A stretch of DNA of 64,000 nt from Paenibacillus sp. FJAT-29882 (GCF_001510645.1 NZ_LMVB01000001.1:2056981-2120980), one strand, 5' to 3'; positions 8,687 through 17,589 are shown, counted from the stretch's first letter. Numbers and translations are program-made. The notes: generated by a model not told the origin, from the letters alone.

Positions 8687-9682
8687 TCATTCAAATATTT
8701 CTGGATACAAGTCCTTCAAATTTTCTATGTTGATATATTGCCTTAGAGAATGAAGATTATAGCCCAACTCACCATTTCTCATAATTTTTTTCATACCGAA
8801 TTTATCACCAATTATTTTTAATTCGTCATTACCAAGTGTCTTTCTTTCTATATATAAGTCTTTTGCTAAAGCTATTTTACCTGATTTCTCGATGTTGCTA
8901 GCAGTTAAATATGGATAATCAAGAACATCTTTATCGGACATCATTGAAAGCCTTCTAAATATTAGATGCTTACTTGCTTTCTCTGCGTTCACAAGATTAT
9001 TAGTTAAGGTTGATTTAATTACGTAATCATTATCCACCAGAAGGGCATGTGGTTTCTTACCAGTCGATTGTCCGTTCTTTAATAAATAATGGATATTTTC
9101 TTTATCTAGCGCACCTTCGATTATTTCTATTACTTCTTTAGATACTTCTAATGGTCGTTCGTCTCCATCATCATCTCTCAAATTAAGTATTCTATGTTCA
9201 AAATCTATATCATCACTTGTCAAATTTAATATCTCAGAAAGACCATCCCCTGCTACCCCTATAAATAAAAGACAAACTATCACTTTATCTTGATAATTAA
9301 CCAGCTTCTCTAACATTTCACTTATCTCTTCATCTGTATATAAAAGTTTCAATGACCTATCTATAAAATTATCAAAATAAGACATATGCTTTGACGATAT
9401 TAGGTTAATATTACTTCTTCTATAACCTTTAGGCTCTATTGACCATTCGATGTATTTTCTAATAAATCTCCCGTATGTTCTTGCTGAGTTTGTAGTTTTC
9501 GGATTTAACTCCCTCATCATATCTTCAATTTCTTCTATAGTGAAATCAAACAAGTCTTTTTCTTTTAATAACTCTGTTTCAGCACTCTTTATAAAAATAT
9601 GCTTTATTGTATCTATTGTACTTTTATTATCATATCGACTTAAAAATTGTTCCTTTATGTGTTCTTGATATAATTCGGCCAC
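8687..9682 (-). CDS. MrpR/YopR-like prophage repressor (inactive tyrosine-recombinase fold)
   Basis: A 331-residue protein resembling SPbeta YopR (MrpR, also called SroF), the master lytic repressor built on a tyrosine-recombinase fold. Seen here: an N-terminal helical core-binding region (residues 1-120) and a C-terminal recombinase-like domain with catalytic positions lost. The usual TGLRxSE is GVAGDGLSEILNL, and no HxxR box is seen. A terminal HSLRQYI remains. Last gene of a tight three-gene operon (2-nt gap after the yopQ-like gene), the same order as yopP-yopQ-yopR in SPbeta. It would keep a related prophage dormant by binding operators. The assignment rests on order plus recalled similarity. 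Confidence 0.75.
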   Translation of the reverse strand: MAELYQEHIKEQFLSRYDNKSTIDTIKHIFIKSAETELLKEKDLFDFTIEEIEDMMRELNPKTTNSARTYGRFIRKYIEWSIEPKGYRRSNINLISSKHMSYFDNFIDRSLKLLYTDEEISEMLEKLVNYQDKVIVCLLFIGVAGDGLSEILNLTSDDIDFEHRILNLRDDDGDERPLEVSKEVIEIIEGALDKENIHYLLKNGQSTGKKPHALLVDNDYVIKSTLTNNLVNAEKASKHLIFRRLSMMSDKDVLDYPYLTASNIEKSGKIALAKDLYIERKTLGNDELKIIGDKFGMKKIMRNGELGYNLHSLRQYINIENLKDLYPEIFE

Positions 9683-9684
9683 AA

Positions 9685-11040
9685 TTATTCAATACCTCCT
9701 GCAGCTTTAAACTTATTCAACTCAAGATTCCTGAAATACATTTTCACCTTTGGTTTAGCAGTACTTACAAAATTTTTATTTTTATCTAGAACTCCTGCTT
9801 TTTCCCAGACTTCATTATCTCTAGTTATATTTAGTTCATCTATTATCTCTTTAAGATTTCGAATTTTAAGTTTATCATCCAACATTTTTCTTGCTAATAT
9901 AATATAACCTGCGAACATTATATTTTCACTAATCAAATTCCTATCTTTTCCTAGGTTATCTACAAATTCCTCCGAATAAGTCCCAATTAAATGATCAAAA
10001 AATTTAGTAAGATACTCACCAACTTCTTCCGCATCTAATTTGGTTTTCATTTGAAATTCTTCATCTATTGTATCTGCTAAAGTATTATAAGAAACAACTT
10101 CTCCCAAAGTCGGCTTTGGAGTTGAGGTCTGCGATACTCTTCCTTTTAAATCAGATTCTCTCATTAAATGTCTAACAACCATATCTGATTTTCTTGATTC
10201 CTTTAATGCTTCTATATGTGTTTTTGAAATTGGATTGAATGTACTTATTTGAGCTAAATGACGTTGAGCTTGTTTAGTGTTAAAGTTTTTTATTGAAATA
10301 ATAAACTCATGTTCTAGCTCAGGATTAGATTCTAATGCATTAATTATCCCAAAGATTCGATGCATCCCATCAACAATGTCCAAGAATGTACCATCTTTAA
10401 TAATCAATTGCATTTTTTTAGCATCATACTCTAACTCTTCTCCGTCATCAGCAGTACCAACTAATGCGTTAATAGTTATAGTCGTTTTCTCTAACTCACC
10501 TTTTAACGCTGCTTGTGCAATTTCATCTACAGATTTACTATTTAAGTTGATTACCTTTTGAATTGTATTATTTCTTTTTACTTTAATATGCTCTCTTTGA
10601 GTATCAAAGTTATACCTTAACAGCTGATTATCCATTAATTGTTTTATAAATTTACCATTCCAAACTGTAACAAAATTCTCAGAATCAATCATGATGACAT
10701 TATTTAAATATATAGGAAAATCAATCATGTTAATGCTACTTAATAATGAATAATCAAAAGTTCTAGCCACTTTTAACTCTTGTTCTTCAAATATATTTGT
10801 AGGGTTTAAACCATCTAACATTGTTTCTAAATAGATTTCTTCAGTTAATAAACAAAGAATTCTCAGATCTAATTCCGGAAGACTTTCTTGAGGATTAGCA
10901 AAATATCTCTGTACTGCTCCAGGAGGAATACTGTACGCCTTCAATCCTGTTTTAATATTTTTAACTTTCTTCTTATCATGTTTTATCTCTAATATAACAT
11001 CTTGCAATGTATTTTCTAATTCACTTCTACTTGCTCTCAC
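9685..11040 (-). CDS. YopQ-like / DGQHR-domain protein
   Basis: A 451-residue protein. Residues about 215-245 contain GTFLDIVDGMHRIFGI, a variant of the DGQHR motif found in DndB-type proteins, followed by a FNTKQAQRHLAQIST segment also typical of that group. SPbeta YopQ occupies the same place between YopP and YopR; its biochemical role is not settled. The start (ATG at 11040) is preceded by AAGGGGTGG. Gene spacing shows an operon with the repressor below and, 100 bp above, the recombinase-like gene. Confidence 0.7.
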   Translation of the reverse strand: MRASRSELENTLQDVILEIKHDKKKVKNIKTGLKAYSIPPGAVQRYFANPQESLPELDLRILCLLTEEIYLETMLDGLNPTNIFEEQELKVARTFDYSLLSSINMIDFPIYLNNVIMIDSENFVTVWNGKFIKQLMDNQLLRYNFDTQREHIKVKRNNTIQKVINLNSKSVDEIAQAALKGELEKTTITINALVGTADDGEELEYDAKKMQLIIKDGTFLDIVDGMHRIFGIINALESNPELEHEFIISIKNFNTKQAQRHLAQISTFNPISKTHIEALKESRKSDMVVRHLMRESDLKGRVSQTSTPKPTLGEVVSYNTLADTIDEEFQMKTKLDAEEVGEYLTKFFDHLIGTYSEEFVDNLGKDRNLISENIMFAGYIILARKMLDDKLKIRNLKEIIDELNITRDNEVWEKAGVLDKNKNFVSTAKPKVKMYFRNLELNKFKAAGGIE

Positions 11041-11140
11041 TAAATAGTGCCACCCCTTTAAGCGTAATCTTATAAATATCTATTGATAATAATATACAGT
11101 CTTTAAAATTCAACGTAAACAATAATTACATATTTTCCCC

Positions 11141-12115
11141 TTAATTTCTTAGCTCTCTATTTTGATTTTCTTTAATCTTATTATTAAGTAACAGCACAAA
11201 AGATTCATCCATCTCACTTAAAGCATCCAATAAACTCTGATGACTAATCTTCTTGTGCAAATCTAAATCTATATCTTCAGTAAATGTAATTGCTCCATAA
11301 CTTTCCTTCTGAATATATCTAACTGTAGTGTTAAAATTCTTATGATTTGCAAATCTCATAATTGCAAAAGGATCTTTAGTTAACTTATAAAAATTACTGC
11401 TGGCAGCTTTTCTAATACTATGAATAACAATGTTACGTTGTTTAGGAAAGCTCATTTTCTTCCTAATTCGATTGAACACGCTCACAATACTATCTGAAGA
11501 TATATCAAATACTTTTTCTTGGCCTTTATTTAAAATCATTAACTCCTCATAAAACTTTGTAGAAATCTCTTTTCTAAATTTAACGTTTCCTTTACCTATA
11601 CCACTTATAAAAACACTTGAACCTTCCATATGAAAGGCAATCCACTTTAAATTTAGTAGCTCTTCTTTTCTTAAAGCAGTATTTAATCCCAGTAGAAAGA
11701 AATACTTTTTTATAATGCCCTTCTCTCTTTCCTCAAGAGCTAAATCAGACATCTGCTTTACTTCACTAACTGTCAATATGCCGTGTCGTTCAGAATCATC
11801 TGCCTTACTTTTTATCCGTTTCAAGTAACTGATGTCATTTACAATTTTCTTTGAGTGTAAATACTCAAGTAACGACTTCACACTAGACATCTTCCTATTA
11901 ATGGTCGCATTGGCGTATAGTCCTGACAATTCTAGAAACTCTATAAAGTATTCAAAGTCATCCAGTCTACTATTCATATCTTCTTGCTTTAAAAATTTAA
12001 TATCTTGGTCTCTAATTATTGAAAAGAAATCTGTTACATCTTTGGTATAGGCATTACTCGTTTCATTGCTTTCATATTTATTACTTTTAGTTTTCTTTTG
12101 ATCTAAAAACCTCAT
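11141..12115 (-). CDS. YopP-like tyrosine recombinase
   Basis: A 324-residue protein. The N-terminal SAM-like core-binding domain covers about residues 25-110. The catalytic domain shows Arg in LNTALRKEELLNL, Lys in the GIGKGNVKFRKE hairpin, HSIR, NHKNFNTT (second His) and the nucleophile Tyr in VRYIQ, so the catalytic set looks complete, unlike its downstream partner. In SPbeta, YopP is the equivalent first gene. The start is uncertain: no good ribosome site precedes 12115, and sense coding (EIHSSEVYKQI) continues upstream to about 12165. Confidence 0.75.
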   Translation of the reverse strand: MRFLDQKKTKSNKYESNETSNAYTKDVTDFFSIIRDQDIKFLKQEDMNSRLDDFEYFIEFLELSGLYANATINRKMSSVKSLLEYLHSKKIVNDISYLKRIKSKADDSERHGILTVSEVKQMSDLALEEREKGIIKKYFFLLGLNTALRKEELLNLKWIAFHMEGSSVFISGIGKGNVKFRKEISTKFYEELMILNKGQEKVFDISSDSIVSVFNRIRKKMSFPKQRNIVIHSIRKAASSNFYKLTKDPFAIMRFANHKNFNTTVRYIQKESYGAITFTEDIDLDLHKKISHQSLLDALSEMDESFVLLLNNKIKENQNRELRN

Positions 12116-12190
12116 TATTTGCTTATATACTTCTGATGAATGTATCTCCGGAATGTTTTTTCTGTAATCTTATCTTTAATATCATTTAGA

Positions 12191-12295
12191 TTAGCTTTCG
12201 ATCATTTCTTTTTTAAATTTAATTTGATTGTATGTACTCCACTTAGGCGAATGCTGAACCACATGGTTTAATATTTCCCCATCTTTTAACATCAT
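12191..12295 (-). CDS. small hypothetical protein, 34 residues
   Basis: MMLKDGEILNHVVQHSPKWS... begins after AGGAAAGAT, a good ribosome site, and ends 76 bp before the YopP-like gene on the same strand. It could be the first member of that operon or a leader peptide. Not recognised. Confidence 0.45.
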   Translation of the reverse strand: MMLKDGEILNHVVQHSPKWSTYNQIKFKKEMIES

Positions 12296-12423
12296 GATTT
12301 ATCTTTCCTCCCAAGTATTCTTTGTATAAACTCATTATATAGTAAATTTATGCAACAACCAACTACTTTATATTTAATTTCATAAATTTATCTTTAAAAT
12401 TATATTCAAATATAAAAACAAAA

Positions 12424-12497
12424 AAAGATTGTGAATTTACACATATAAAAACCCTTGATAAATAAGGGATTCCTTAGCTGAATTCACAATCTTTTTA
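12424..12497. terminator. long palindromic terminator between yabR-like and yopP-like genes
   Basis: A 14-bp stem AAAGATTGTGAATT / AATTCACAATCTTT with a T tract on each strand. It closes the yabR-like gene on the minus strand. This means the yopPQR operon probably has its own promoter. Confidence 0.75.
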
Positions 12498-12523
12498 AGT
12501 TAAAATCGCTGTTTTATTATATG

Positions 12524-12952
12524 TTAACCTCTTCTTCCGCCTCTACCGCCCCGTTTTGATTCGGTATTACGTTTAAGAGATGATAAGTTTTCTTCGCTGG
12601 ACTTTAGAAATTTGGACATTTTATCATCAAAGGTTTCTTTTGGTTGGAAATTACTTTTTGGACGATTATCAGTTTTACGGAATGGTCGCTTAGTATAAGT
12701 TTCACGATGTCCTTCAGGTCTATCAATGGTTTGCTTTATCGATAAAGCAATCTTGCCTTCTTTTTCACTTAAGACTTTTACTTCAACCTGATCTCCTATT
12801 TTAAGATGATCATTAACATCTTTTACATAACTACCTGCAACCTCACTAATGTGTACAAGTCCGGTTATGTTTCCTGGTAACTCTACAAATGCTCCGAAAT
12901 TAGTGATTCCTGTTACTTTACCCTGTACCTTGCTGCCTATTTCGATTGACAT
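12524..12952 (-). CDS. yabR: YabR-like S1 RNA-binding protein
   Basis: A 142-residue protein. Residues 1-75 are an S1 domain (GSKVQGKVTGITNFGAFVEL, then GLVHISEV). The C-terminus carries FDDKMSKFLKSSEENLSSLK and an RG-rich tail (RGGRGGRRG) as in Bacillus YabR. S1 proteins bind RNA; YabR is poorly characterised. It is normally a chromosomal gene near divIC, so finding it between an aimR remnant and the yopPQR-like operon suggests a transferred paralogue. The ribosome site AGGAGGAAAATATTTTA precedes the ATG. Confidence 0.88.
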   Translation of the reverse strand: MSIEIGSKVQGKVTGITNFGAFVELPGNITGLVHISEVAGSYVKDVNDHLKIGDQVEVKVLSEKEGKIALSIKQTIDRPEGHRETYTKRPFRKTDNRPKSNFQPKETFDDKMSKFLKSSEENLSSLKRNTESKRGGRGGRRG

Positions 12953-13065
12953 TAAAATATTTTCCTCCTAAATGTATCAATACTTCATTAATCAAATTAA
13001 TTGTATGATCTATAATCATACCACAATAAATAGCATTCTGACACAACACTTTCAAGATGAATGAA

Positions 13066-13641
13066 TCATTTCAATTTAACCTTTTCTAGTTTTTTGAACA
13101 TTTCTGACATCATTTCTCTATTTTCCATCCTTAAGCTTTTTGCTTCAGAAGCATGATCTTTGCAAATTTCTATTGACTTTTTTATTTCACATTCAATGCT
13201 GGAAACCTTATCATCGGTTAGAATACCTTCTAGATAAACTAGCATATACTCTAGATGCTTAGTAATCTGATCTTGTTGAGCTTGTCGTTTACTTATTCGT
13301 TTAACATTGCCATTATTTAATTTTATTTTTTTGACGTATTGTCTAATTTTATGACTGTTCTCTCTATCCTCTGCATCAAGCGTAATGTCATATAGCGTAA
13401 CTAATTCGGCCTTCTTTGGTTTCATAATAAGCAAAGTTTCCCCGTTTATATAATAATCGAGTGTGTCACGGCGACTTGGAGCATAATTTTCAATTAATAA
13501 AATAGATTCATTTATGAATTCCAGTATTCTGTAGACAACTTCATAATAATTATCATTGATATATTTTTGTATTTTGCTATCGTCGCTAACTCCTATTACT
13601 CTTTGTACAAACCTGTACATTACATGATTGTCGATTTTCAT
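13066..13641 (-). CDS. hypothetical protein, 191 residues, in the immunity region
   Basis: Not recognised. The N-terminal 110 residues start NHVMYRFVQRVIGV and include a strand-rich part (YYINGETLLIMKPKKAELVTLYDI) that loosely recalls RelE/barnase-like toxin folds, a weak guess. The C-terminal half is a long charged helix (about 120-190), possibly a coiled coil. Ribosome site GAGGTGATAAA. It lies between the aimR remnant and yabR, the region where SPbeta carries small regulators. Confidence 0.6.
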   Translation of the reverse strand: MKIDNHVMYRFVQRVIGVSDDSKIQKYINDNYYEVVYRILEFINESILLIENYAPSRRDTLDYYINGETLLIMKPKKAELVTLYDITLDAEDRENSHKIRQYVKKIKLNNGNVKRISKRQAQQDQITKHLEYMLVYLEGILTDDKVSSIECEIKKSIEICKDHASEAKSLRMENREMMSEMFKKLEKVKLK

Positions 13642-13809
13642 TTTATCACCTCACATTCTATTATAATATTCCGTTAATTTTTCTAGCAATATAGCAAACC
13701 TTCGTGCAACTGTCGTTTATTCATAAAATAAATGTTTTATTCAGGAAAATCTAGCGCCTACTGAGTAAATGGAAGTAACATAAATTTATCTATTACTATT
13801 TACCTGTGA

Positions 13810-13815
13810 TACAAT
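13810..13815 (+). promoter_or_regulatory. -10 element of the riboswitch transcript
   Basis: TACAAT seven bases before the predicted aptamer start. No convincing -35 box is visible at the usual distance. Confidence 0.4.
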
Positions 13816-13819
13816 ATAT

Positions 13820-13903
13820 GTGGCAAATTTTATGAAAGTAAAAGACGCAAAGCCACGGGTCTAAAGTGATATCTAATCACCATGACAGCCGGGTTGCCAA
13901 GTT
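13820..13903 (+). ncRNA. c-di-GMP-I (GEMM) riboswitch aptamer
   Basis: The hallmark strings are present in order: GGCAA (P1, 5' side), a short helix capped by GAAA (TTTTAT-GAAA-GTAAAA), GACGCAAAGCCACGGGTCTAA, a GTGAT...ATCAC helix, CATGACAGCCGGG and TTGCC (P1, 3' side). This is the GEMM-I aptamer that binds cyclic di-GMP. It sits directly upstream of the zinc-ribbon gene at 13951. Confidence 0.93.
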
Positions 13904-13905
13904 TA

Positions 13906-13945
13906 TCCCCTTTCTAATTTGCCTGAAAATTAGAGAAAAGAGGGC
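13906..13945 (+). promoter_or_regulatory. expression-platform hairpin of the riboswitch
   Basis: CCCCTTTCTAATTT pairs with AAAATTAGAGAAAAGAGGG. The 3' arm contains GAGGG, the only ribosome site for the TTG start at 13951. Ligand binding therefore probably controls translation. No T tract follows, so this is not a terminator. Confidence 0.7.
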
Positions 13946-13950
13946 GTGTC

Positions 13951-14151
13951 TTGCATTACCCCACAGTTGTATTGAGTAATACCAATGAGATACACATTGT
14001 AAAAGATGAACACACTTGTATTTGCGGAGAAAAATATAACCATTTTATAACTTTTACAAGATCTGACTTAAGAAAGATTAAATTCAAAAAGCTTGATAAA
14101 GTTGACTGTCCGCTATGTAAAGTGCTATTAAAAAAAGATTTTCAAGTTTAA
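13951..14151 (+). CDS. zinc-ribbon protein under c-di-GMP riboswitch control
   Basis: A 66-residue protein from a TTG start, the only start that fits the GAGGG site 7 nt upstream. It has CICG (about residues 24-27) and CPLC (about 54-57), two knuckles suggesting one zinc site. No family recognised. It is alone in its transcript, ending in a strong terminator, so it is the only target of the riboswitch. Confidence 0.8.
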   Translation: MHYPTVVLSNTNEIHIVKDEHTCICGEKYNHFITFTRSDLRKIKFKKLDKVDCPLCKVLLKKDFQV

Positions 14152-14158
14152 ATCGCTT

Positions 14159-14190
14159 TGACACCTCTCTATTTGGAGAGGTTTTTTATA
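14159..14190 (+). terminator. terminator of riboswitch transcript
   Basis: ACCTCTC TATTT GGAGAGGT followed by TTTTTT, starting 8 nt after the stop. Confidence 0.9.
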
Positions 14191-14223
14191 CTTAATCATT
14201 TCGAATAATTCTTATATTTCAAT

Positions 14224-14921
14224 CTAACTCATCATTCTTAATCTTTTCATACAAATCTCTACCGCAATAAGAAAGTATTTCTCGAATACCCATAAATTAA
14301 TGTACGATATAACTTCGTTCAATTTAACAGTGTAGACATTCTTTAGGTAACTTCCTTTTAGATTGTCTATTTCAATAGCAACCTCTTTTGTTATCTCAAA
14401 TGCCATTTTATGATTCTCTTATAATGGTAAATGTAGCATTTCATTATTTTCACAAAAACATTCAAGTATTCGTCCTTCACTTTTAAGTGAGATACATCAT
14501 TTAAGAATTGATTTTTATCTAGAATATAAGAATTAATCAGCCACTCATGCTGTAAATTATAGACTTTAGCCCATTCTAAACTTTCTTTATTTGTTGTTCC
14601 CAACATTCTATCCAATAGTTGTCTAAAGGCTTCCATTCGTCTGTTGCAGGATAGGTATTCCAACATTTGTCTAGCAGTCTTTTTATTTGACTCTAATGTC
14701 ATAGCGTATCTTTCCATAATTTCTGTTTCTCGATCAGGGAAAAGATGTTTTACTATTTTAATTAATCCGTCAAAATCTTGAATATCACGCTTAGGATCAT
14801 CCAACCATTTGATGAAACCACTTGTAGATGCATACCCAGCAAGTTTAGCAAGCTTTGATAGAATGGTTTCATCATTCGGTTGTAAATTTCTTATGTAGAG
14901 TTTCAAATCAAAGTATTTCAA
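14224..14921 (-). pseudogene. aimR: AimR-like arbitrium receptor, frameshifted and truncated
   Basis: From a TTG at 14921 (GAGGTGATTAGCA upstream) this reads as AimR. It has an N-terminal HTH-like region (SKLAKLAGYASTSGFIKWL), then IVKHLFPDRETEIMERYAM, KKTARQMLEYLSCNRRMEAF and further TPR-like helices. A frame change at about 14400 moves the sense to EIDNLKGSYLKNVYTVKLNE. The gene ends after about 230 codons, where SPbeta AimR has about 386 residues, so most of the peptide-binding TPR domain is gone. AimR senses the AimP peptide to choose lysis or lysogeny. No aimP is seen downstream. Confidence 0.82.
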
Positions 14922-15102
14922 TGCTAATCACCTCAACAAGTATATTTTCCCTACTAGTACCAAGCGTGTTCATTTCCTATGATAGTCCTTGACTGGAAGA
15001 TCTGGAATGAATTTCTTATCTATAATTAATATACCATGTATCGTAAAGTTCACCATCATTTATTATGTAAATTCATCTTTATAATTTTAATTATTTTTCT
15101 TA

Positions 15103-15312
15103 TTAAATAGCCTGTACTTTCTCCTGATATTCGTACATAATGAAGCCGTTTTGCTCAGTAAATTTTACATTATTATTAAATGCCAATATAAGATTATACT
15201 TGATTTTCCGTTTCTCTCTTTTGTTTCTAAAGGGTAATGATCCAACAGTGACACGTTTCTCTAATTTAGGCTCTAAATCATATAAGCTATATGTATATCT
15301 CGACTTCCTCAT
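15103..15312 (-). CDS. hypothetical basic protein, 69 residues
   Basis: MRKSRYTYSLYDLEPKLEKR... strongly basic, no cysteine pairs or membrane segment. AGAAGGATATACCA before the ATG supports translation. Just upstream of the aimR remnant on the same strand. Not recognised. Confidence 0.5.
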   Translation of the reverse strand: MRKSRYTYSLYDLEPKLEKRVTVGSLPFRNKREKRKIKYNLILAFNNNVKFTEQNGFIMYEYQEKVQAI

Positions 15313-15404
15313 TGGTATATCCTTCTAGTTTTATAAATTCACCTTCATATGTATTTTTACTGCACACTCATTAGAAGAATATGCAGCGTACTTCCTTATA
15401 AATT

Positions 15405-16097
15405 TCATGTTTTATCAAGTACCTTCATACTAGTTATACATGCTGTACAAGTAAATCCTCTTTTGTTTTCCTTAATCAATTGAAATTCCTTATAGAATTT
15501 TTCAATTGAACATATTTTGCAACGTTTATATATCGGGCACCTAATTGAATAATTAAATTCTGCAGAGTTTCGTTTAAGTCTTATTTTATCAATGTGCTTA
15601 GTCATTAACATTGCGGTGTGGATTGCATCATATAAACCACTGTGGAAATTTCCTTGTACAGCGATATTTGATTGGTTTATTGCATCCTTTAGTTTCATTT
15701 GGTCTCGGTTAACAAGTACATTGGATATATTCGGTTGAATGTCGTTATAATTTTTTAACCATTTTAAGGTGATACCTTCATTTACGCACTCATTTATTAA
15801 GAATAGCTTATCTGAATTCCCCCAGCAGCACAGATAATATTCTTCGCCTATCCAGTCAATGAATCTATATAAGGCTCTTTTAGGTGTTACAGCAGTATTT
15901 ATATCTGATTCAGTCATCTTTATCATTTTTATCGTTGCTTTTCTTATACCGATATGAGGCATAATGTATACCTGAAAAGTATCCAACACTTTCATATCTT
16001 CTAAACATACTTTAACTGCGCCTATCTCAACTATACTCGTAGTTTGACCTTTTCTAAAAGTCTTATTTAACTCTAAATCAAATATTATAGCATTCAC
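15405..16097 (-). CDS. DEDDh 3'-5' exonuclease with C-terminal zinc ribbon
   Basis: A 230-residue protein. Exonuclease motif I is IIFDLELN (D-x-E, residues 4-11), the middle Asp region lies near residues 90-100, and the C-terminal motif is HSGLYDAIHTAML (H...D). These are the acidic residues that hold two metals. Residues about 187-225 add two cysteine pairs (CPIYKRCKIC and CTAC), giving a zinc ribbon. Similar domain layout to KapD/RNase T-type exonucleases; the RNA or DNA substrate is not known. It is intact and probably a phage or element accessory gene. Confidence 0.82.
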   Translation of the reverse strand: MNAIIFDLELNKTFRKGQTTSIVEIGAVKVCLEDMKVLDTFQVYIMPHIGIRKATIKMIKMTESDINTAVTPKRALYRFIDWIGEEYYLCCWGNSDKLFLINECVNEGITLKWLKNYNDIQPNISNVLVNRDQMKLKDAINQSNIAVQGNFHSGLYDAIHTAMLMTKHIDKIRLKRNSAEFNYSIRCPIYKRCKICSIEKFYKEFQLIKENKRGFTCTACITSMKVLDKT

Positions 16098-16249
16098 TAA
16101 TTAGAACTCCCCTACTTTAATTTAAAGTAAGTATAAATAATAAGCTTATTAGCTCCATTTGTAAATAGCGCTGACCATAACTCCGAATGAAATGCCTCTT
16201 TTATTAAGAGTACATATCGTCAATTGTTTTTTGTATTTTAAGCATCCTA

Positions 16250-16975
16250 TTATAATGCAGCTAAAGATACTTCAATATGTTTCTTGTCTAGCTTTGAAGT
16301 AAATAAAGTATATTGTAGAAAATACCCAAATAAATAGACAGGTTTTAGTAATTTTTTTAATAACTCATTCTCTAATTGGATTAGCTCATATGCGATTGTC
16401 CATGACATAATGTATAATATAAAATAGTTTATTTCTTTTGTGACGGGAATAAAAATCAACAATACAAAAATAATTACTATAAAAGATACAAAATTTGTAC
16501 CACAGTTCTCATGAACTCTTGACTGTTTCAAAGCATTTTTGACATTTAATTTTTCATTATTATCATAACAGTTTGCCACCATGTGCTCAGCAGCATGATA
16601 TTTTGACAATGGAGTGAATCTTATTAATAAAGCACCGAAAATTAGGATTGATATTATTAGTTGGTAAGGTATGTTTATAACTTCATTATTAACATCATCC
16701 CGGAATATCAATAAGTATGCTACAGTTAAAGTAATAAAAAGTATTACTGTTCTAAATATTGTTCTCAACAGCGCCCACAGCCCTCTTAAAAAAGGAATTT
16801 TACTAATAGTATAATCAATATCGAATCCTTCATTTTCTACATATTCATACTCATCGAAAATTCCACTATCATCCACTTTAATTTTCCCTTTTACTCTTCT
16901 TGCCGTAACTACGACGTCATCAGATTGAAATGTTACTCCGTTTATCCGTGCGCTTCCTCCGTAACTCATAGACAA
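16250..16975 (-). CDS. DUF1385 (YqhQ-like) membrane protein
   Basis: A 241-residue protein with the family markers YGGSARINGV at the N-terminus, FHAAEH-type KYHAAEHMVANCYD (about 125-138), RVHENCGTNF and 4-5 membrane segments (70-95, 102-118, 155-200). YqhQ proteins are conserved in spore formers and have unknown metal-dependent roles. The second copy here lies among mobile genes. Ribosome site AGGAGTTG precedes the ATG. Confidence 0.85.
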   Translation of the reverse strand: MSMSYGGSARINGVTFQSDDVVVTARRVKGKIKVDDSGIFDEYEYVENEGFDIDYTISKIPFLRGLWALLRTIFRTVILFITLTVAYLLIFRDDVNNEVINIPYQLIISILIFGALLIRFTPLSKYHAAEHMVANCYDNNEKLNVKNALKQSRVHENCGTNFVSFIVIIFVLLIFIPVTKEINYFILYIMSWTIAYELIQLENELLKKLLKPVYLFGYFLQYTLFTSKLDKKHIEVSLAAL

Positions 16976-17014
16976 CTCCTATTATTCTTTTTATATCCTA
17001 GTAAATCTAAGATT

Positions 17015-17194
17015 TTATTGATTGCTTTTCAGATTTAACCATGCACCAAAATCAGCAAAAGGTGCTTCACAACTAATTTCTACCTTGTTAGTCTCATCAA
17101 AAGTTAAATATATAGTCTCTATTTCATTACCGTTATAAGTAAACTCTACATTAGTTAGTTTTTTATTAATATTATCCAAAAGAAGATTATTCAT
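17015..17194 (-). CDS. small hypothetical protein, 59 residues
   Basis: MNNLLLDNINKKLTNVEF... acidic, soluble, one cysteine, ending GAWLNLKSNQ. AAGGAGGGGCGTT precedes the ATG, an excellent ribosome site. It is 11 bp downstream of the XRE pseudogene. Could be an immunity- or antitoxin-like protein, but nothing specific is recognised. Confidence 0.6.
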   Translation of the reverse strand: MNNLLLDNINKKLTNVEFTYNGNEIETIYLTFDETNKVEISCEAPFADFGAWLNLKSNQ

Positions 17195-17205
17195 AACGCC
17201 CCTCC

Positions 17206-17516
17206 TTATCCTAAACTTTTTTGCTTAACCTGTTCGAAGAATTCCTTTAGAAGTAAAATTTCTTCAGGTGAGATTCCACTGTCTTCGAACATATCAATTT
17301 CAGGTTGCCACTTTGCAAAAATCTCATTACCATAATTAAATATATCAACGTTTATAATGTCACAAAATTGATAAAGTCGCTTTAGGTTAATCGGTTTCTT
17401 TCCACTCTCAATCTTGGACATAAAACTATTAGTGTCACCAAGTTTTTCAAATGACTCTTTTGTGTGATATTTAGTTGTTTTCTTCTTTCTTGAATAATAA
17501 GGTGAATATCTTTCAT
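17206..17516 (-). pseudogene. XRE-family regulator, frameshifted
   Basis: ATG at 17516 begins MKDIHLIIQERRKQLNIT; a frame change then leads to KESFEKLGDTNSFMSKIESG and KKPINLKRLYQFCDII, the rest of a Cro/CI-type HTH. The C-terminal 30 residues are acidic. As read it cannot make the HTH in one piece. Confidence 0.7.
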
Positions 17517-17589
17517 AGGTTTTTCTCCCTAGAATATTTTATATAATCTTCATATATCAGTTCTTTTCACCATCACCACTACACTTTGA

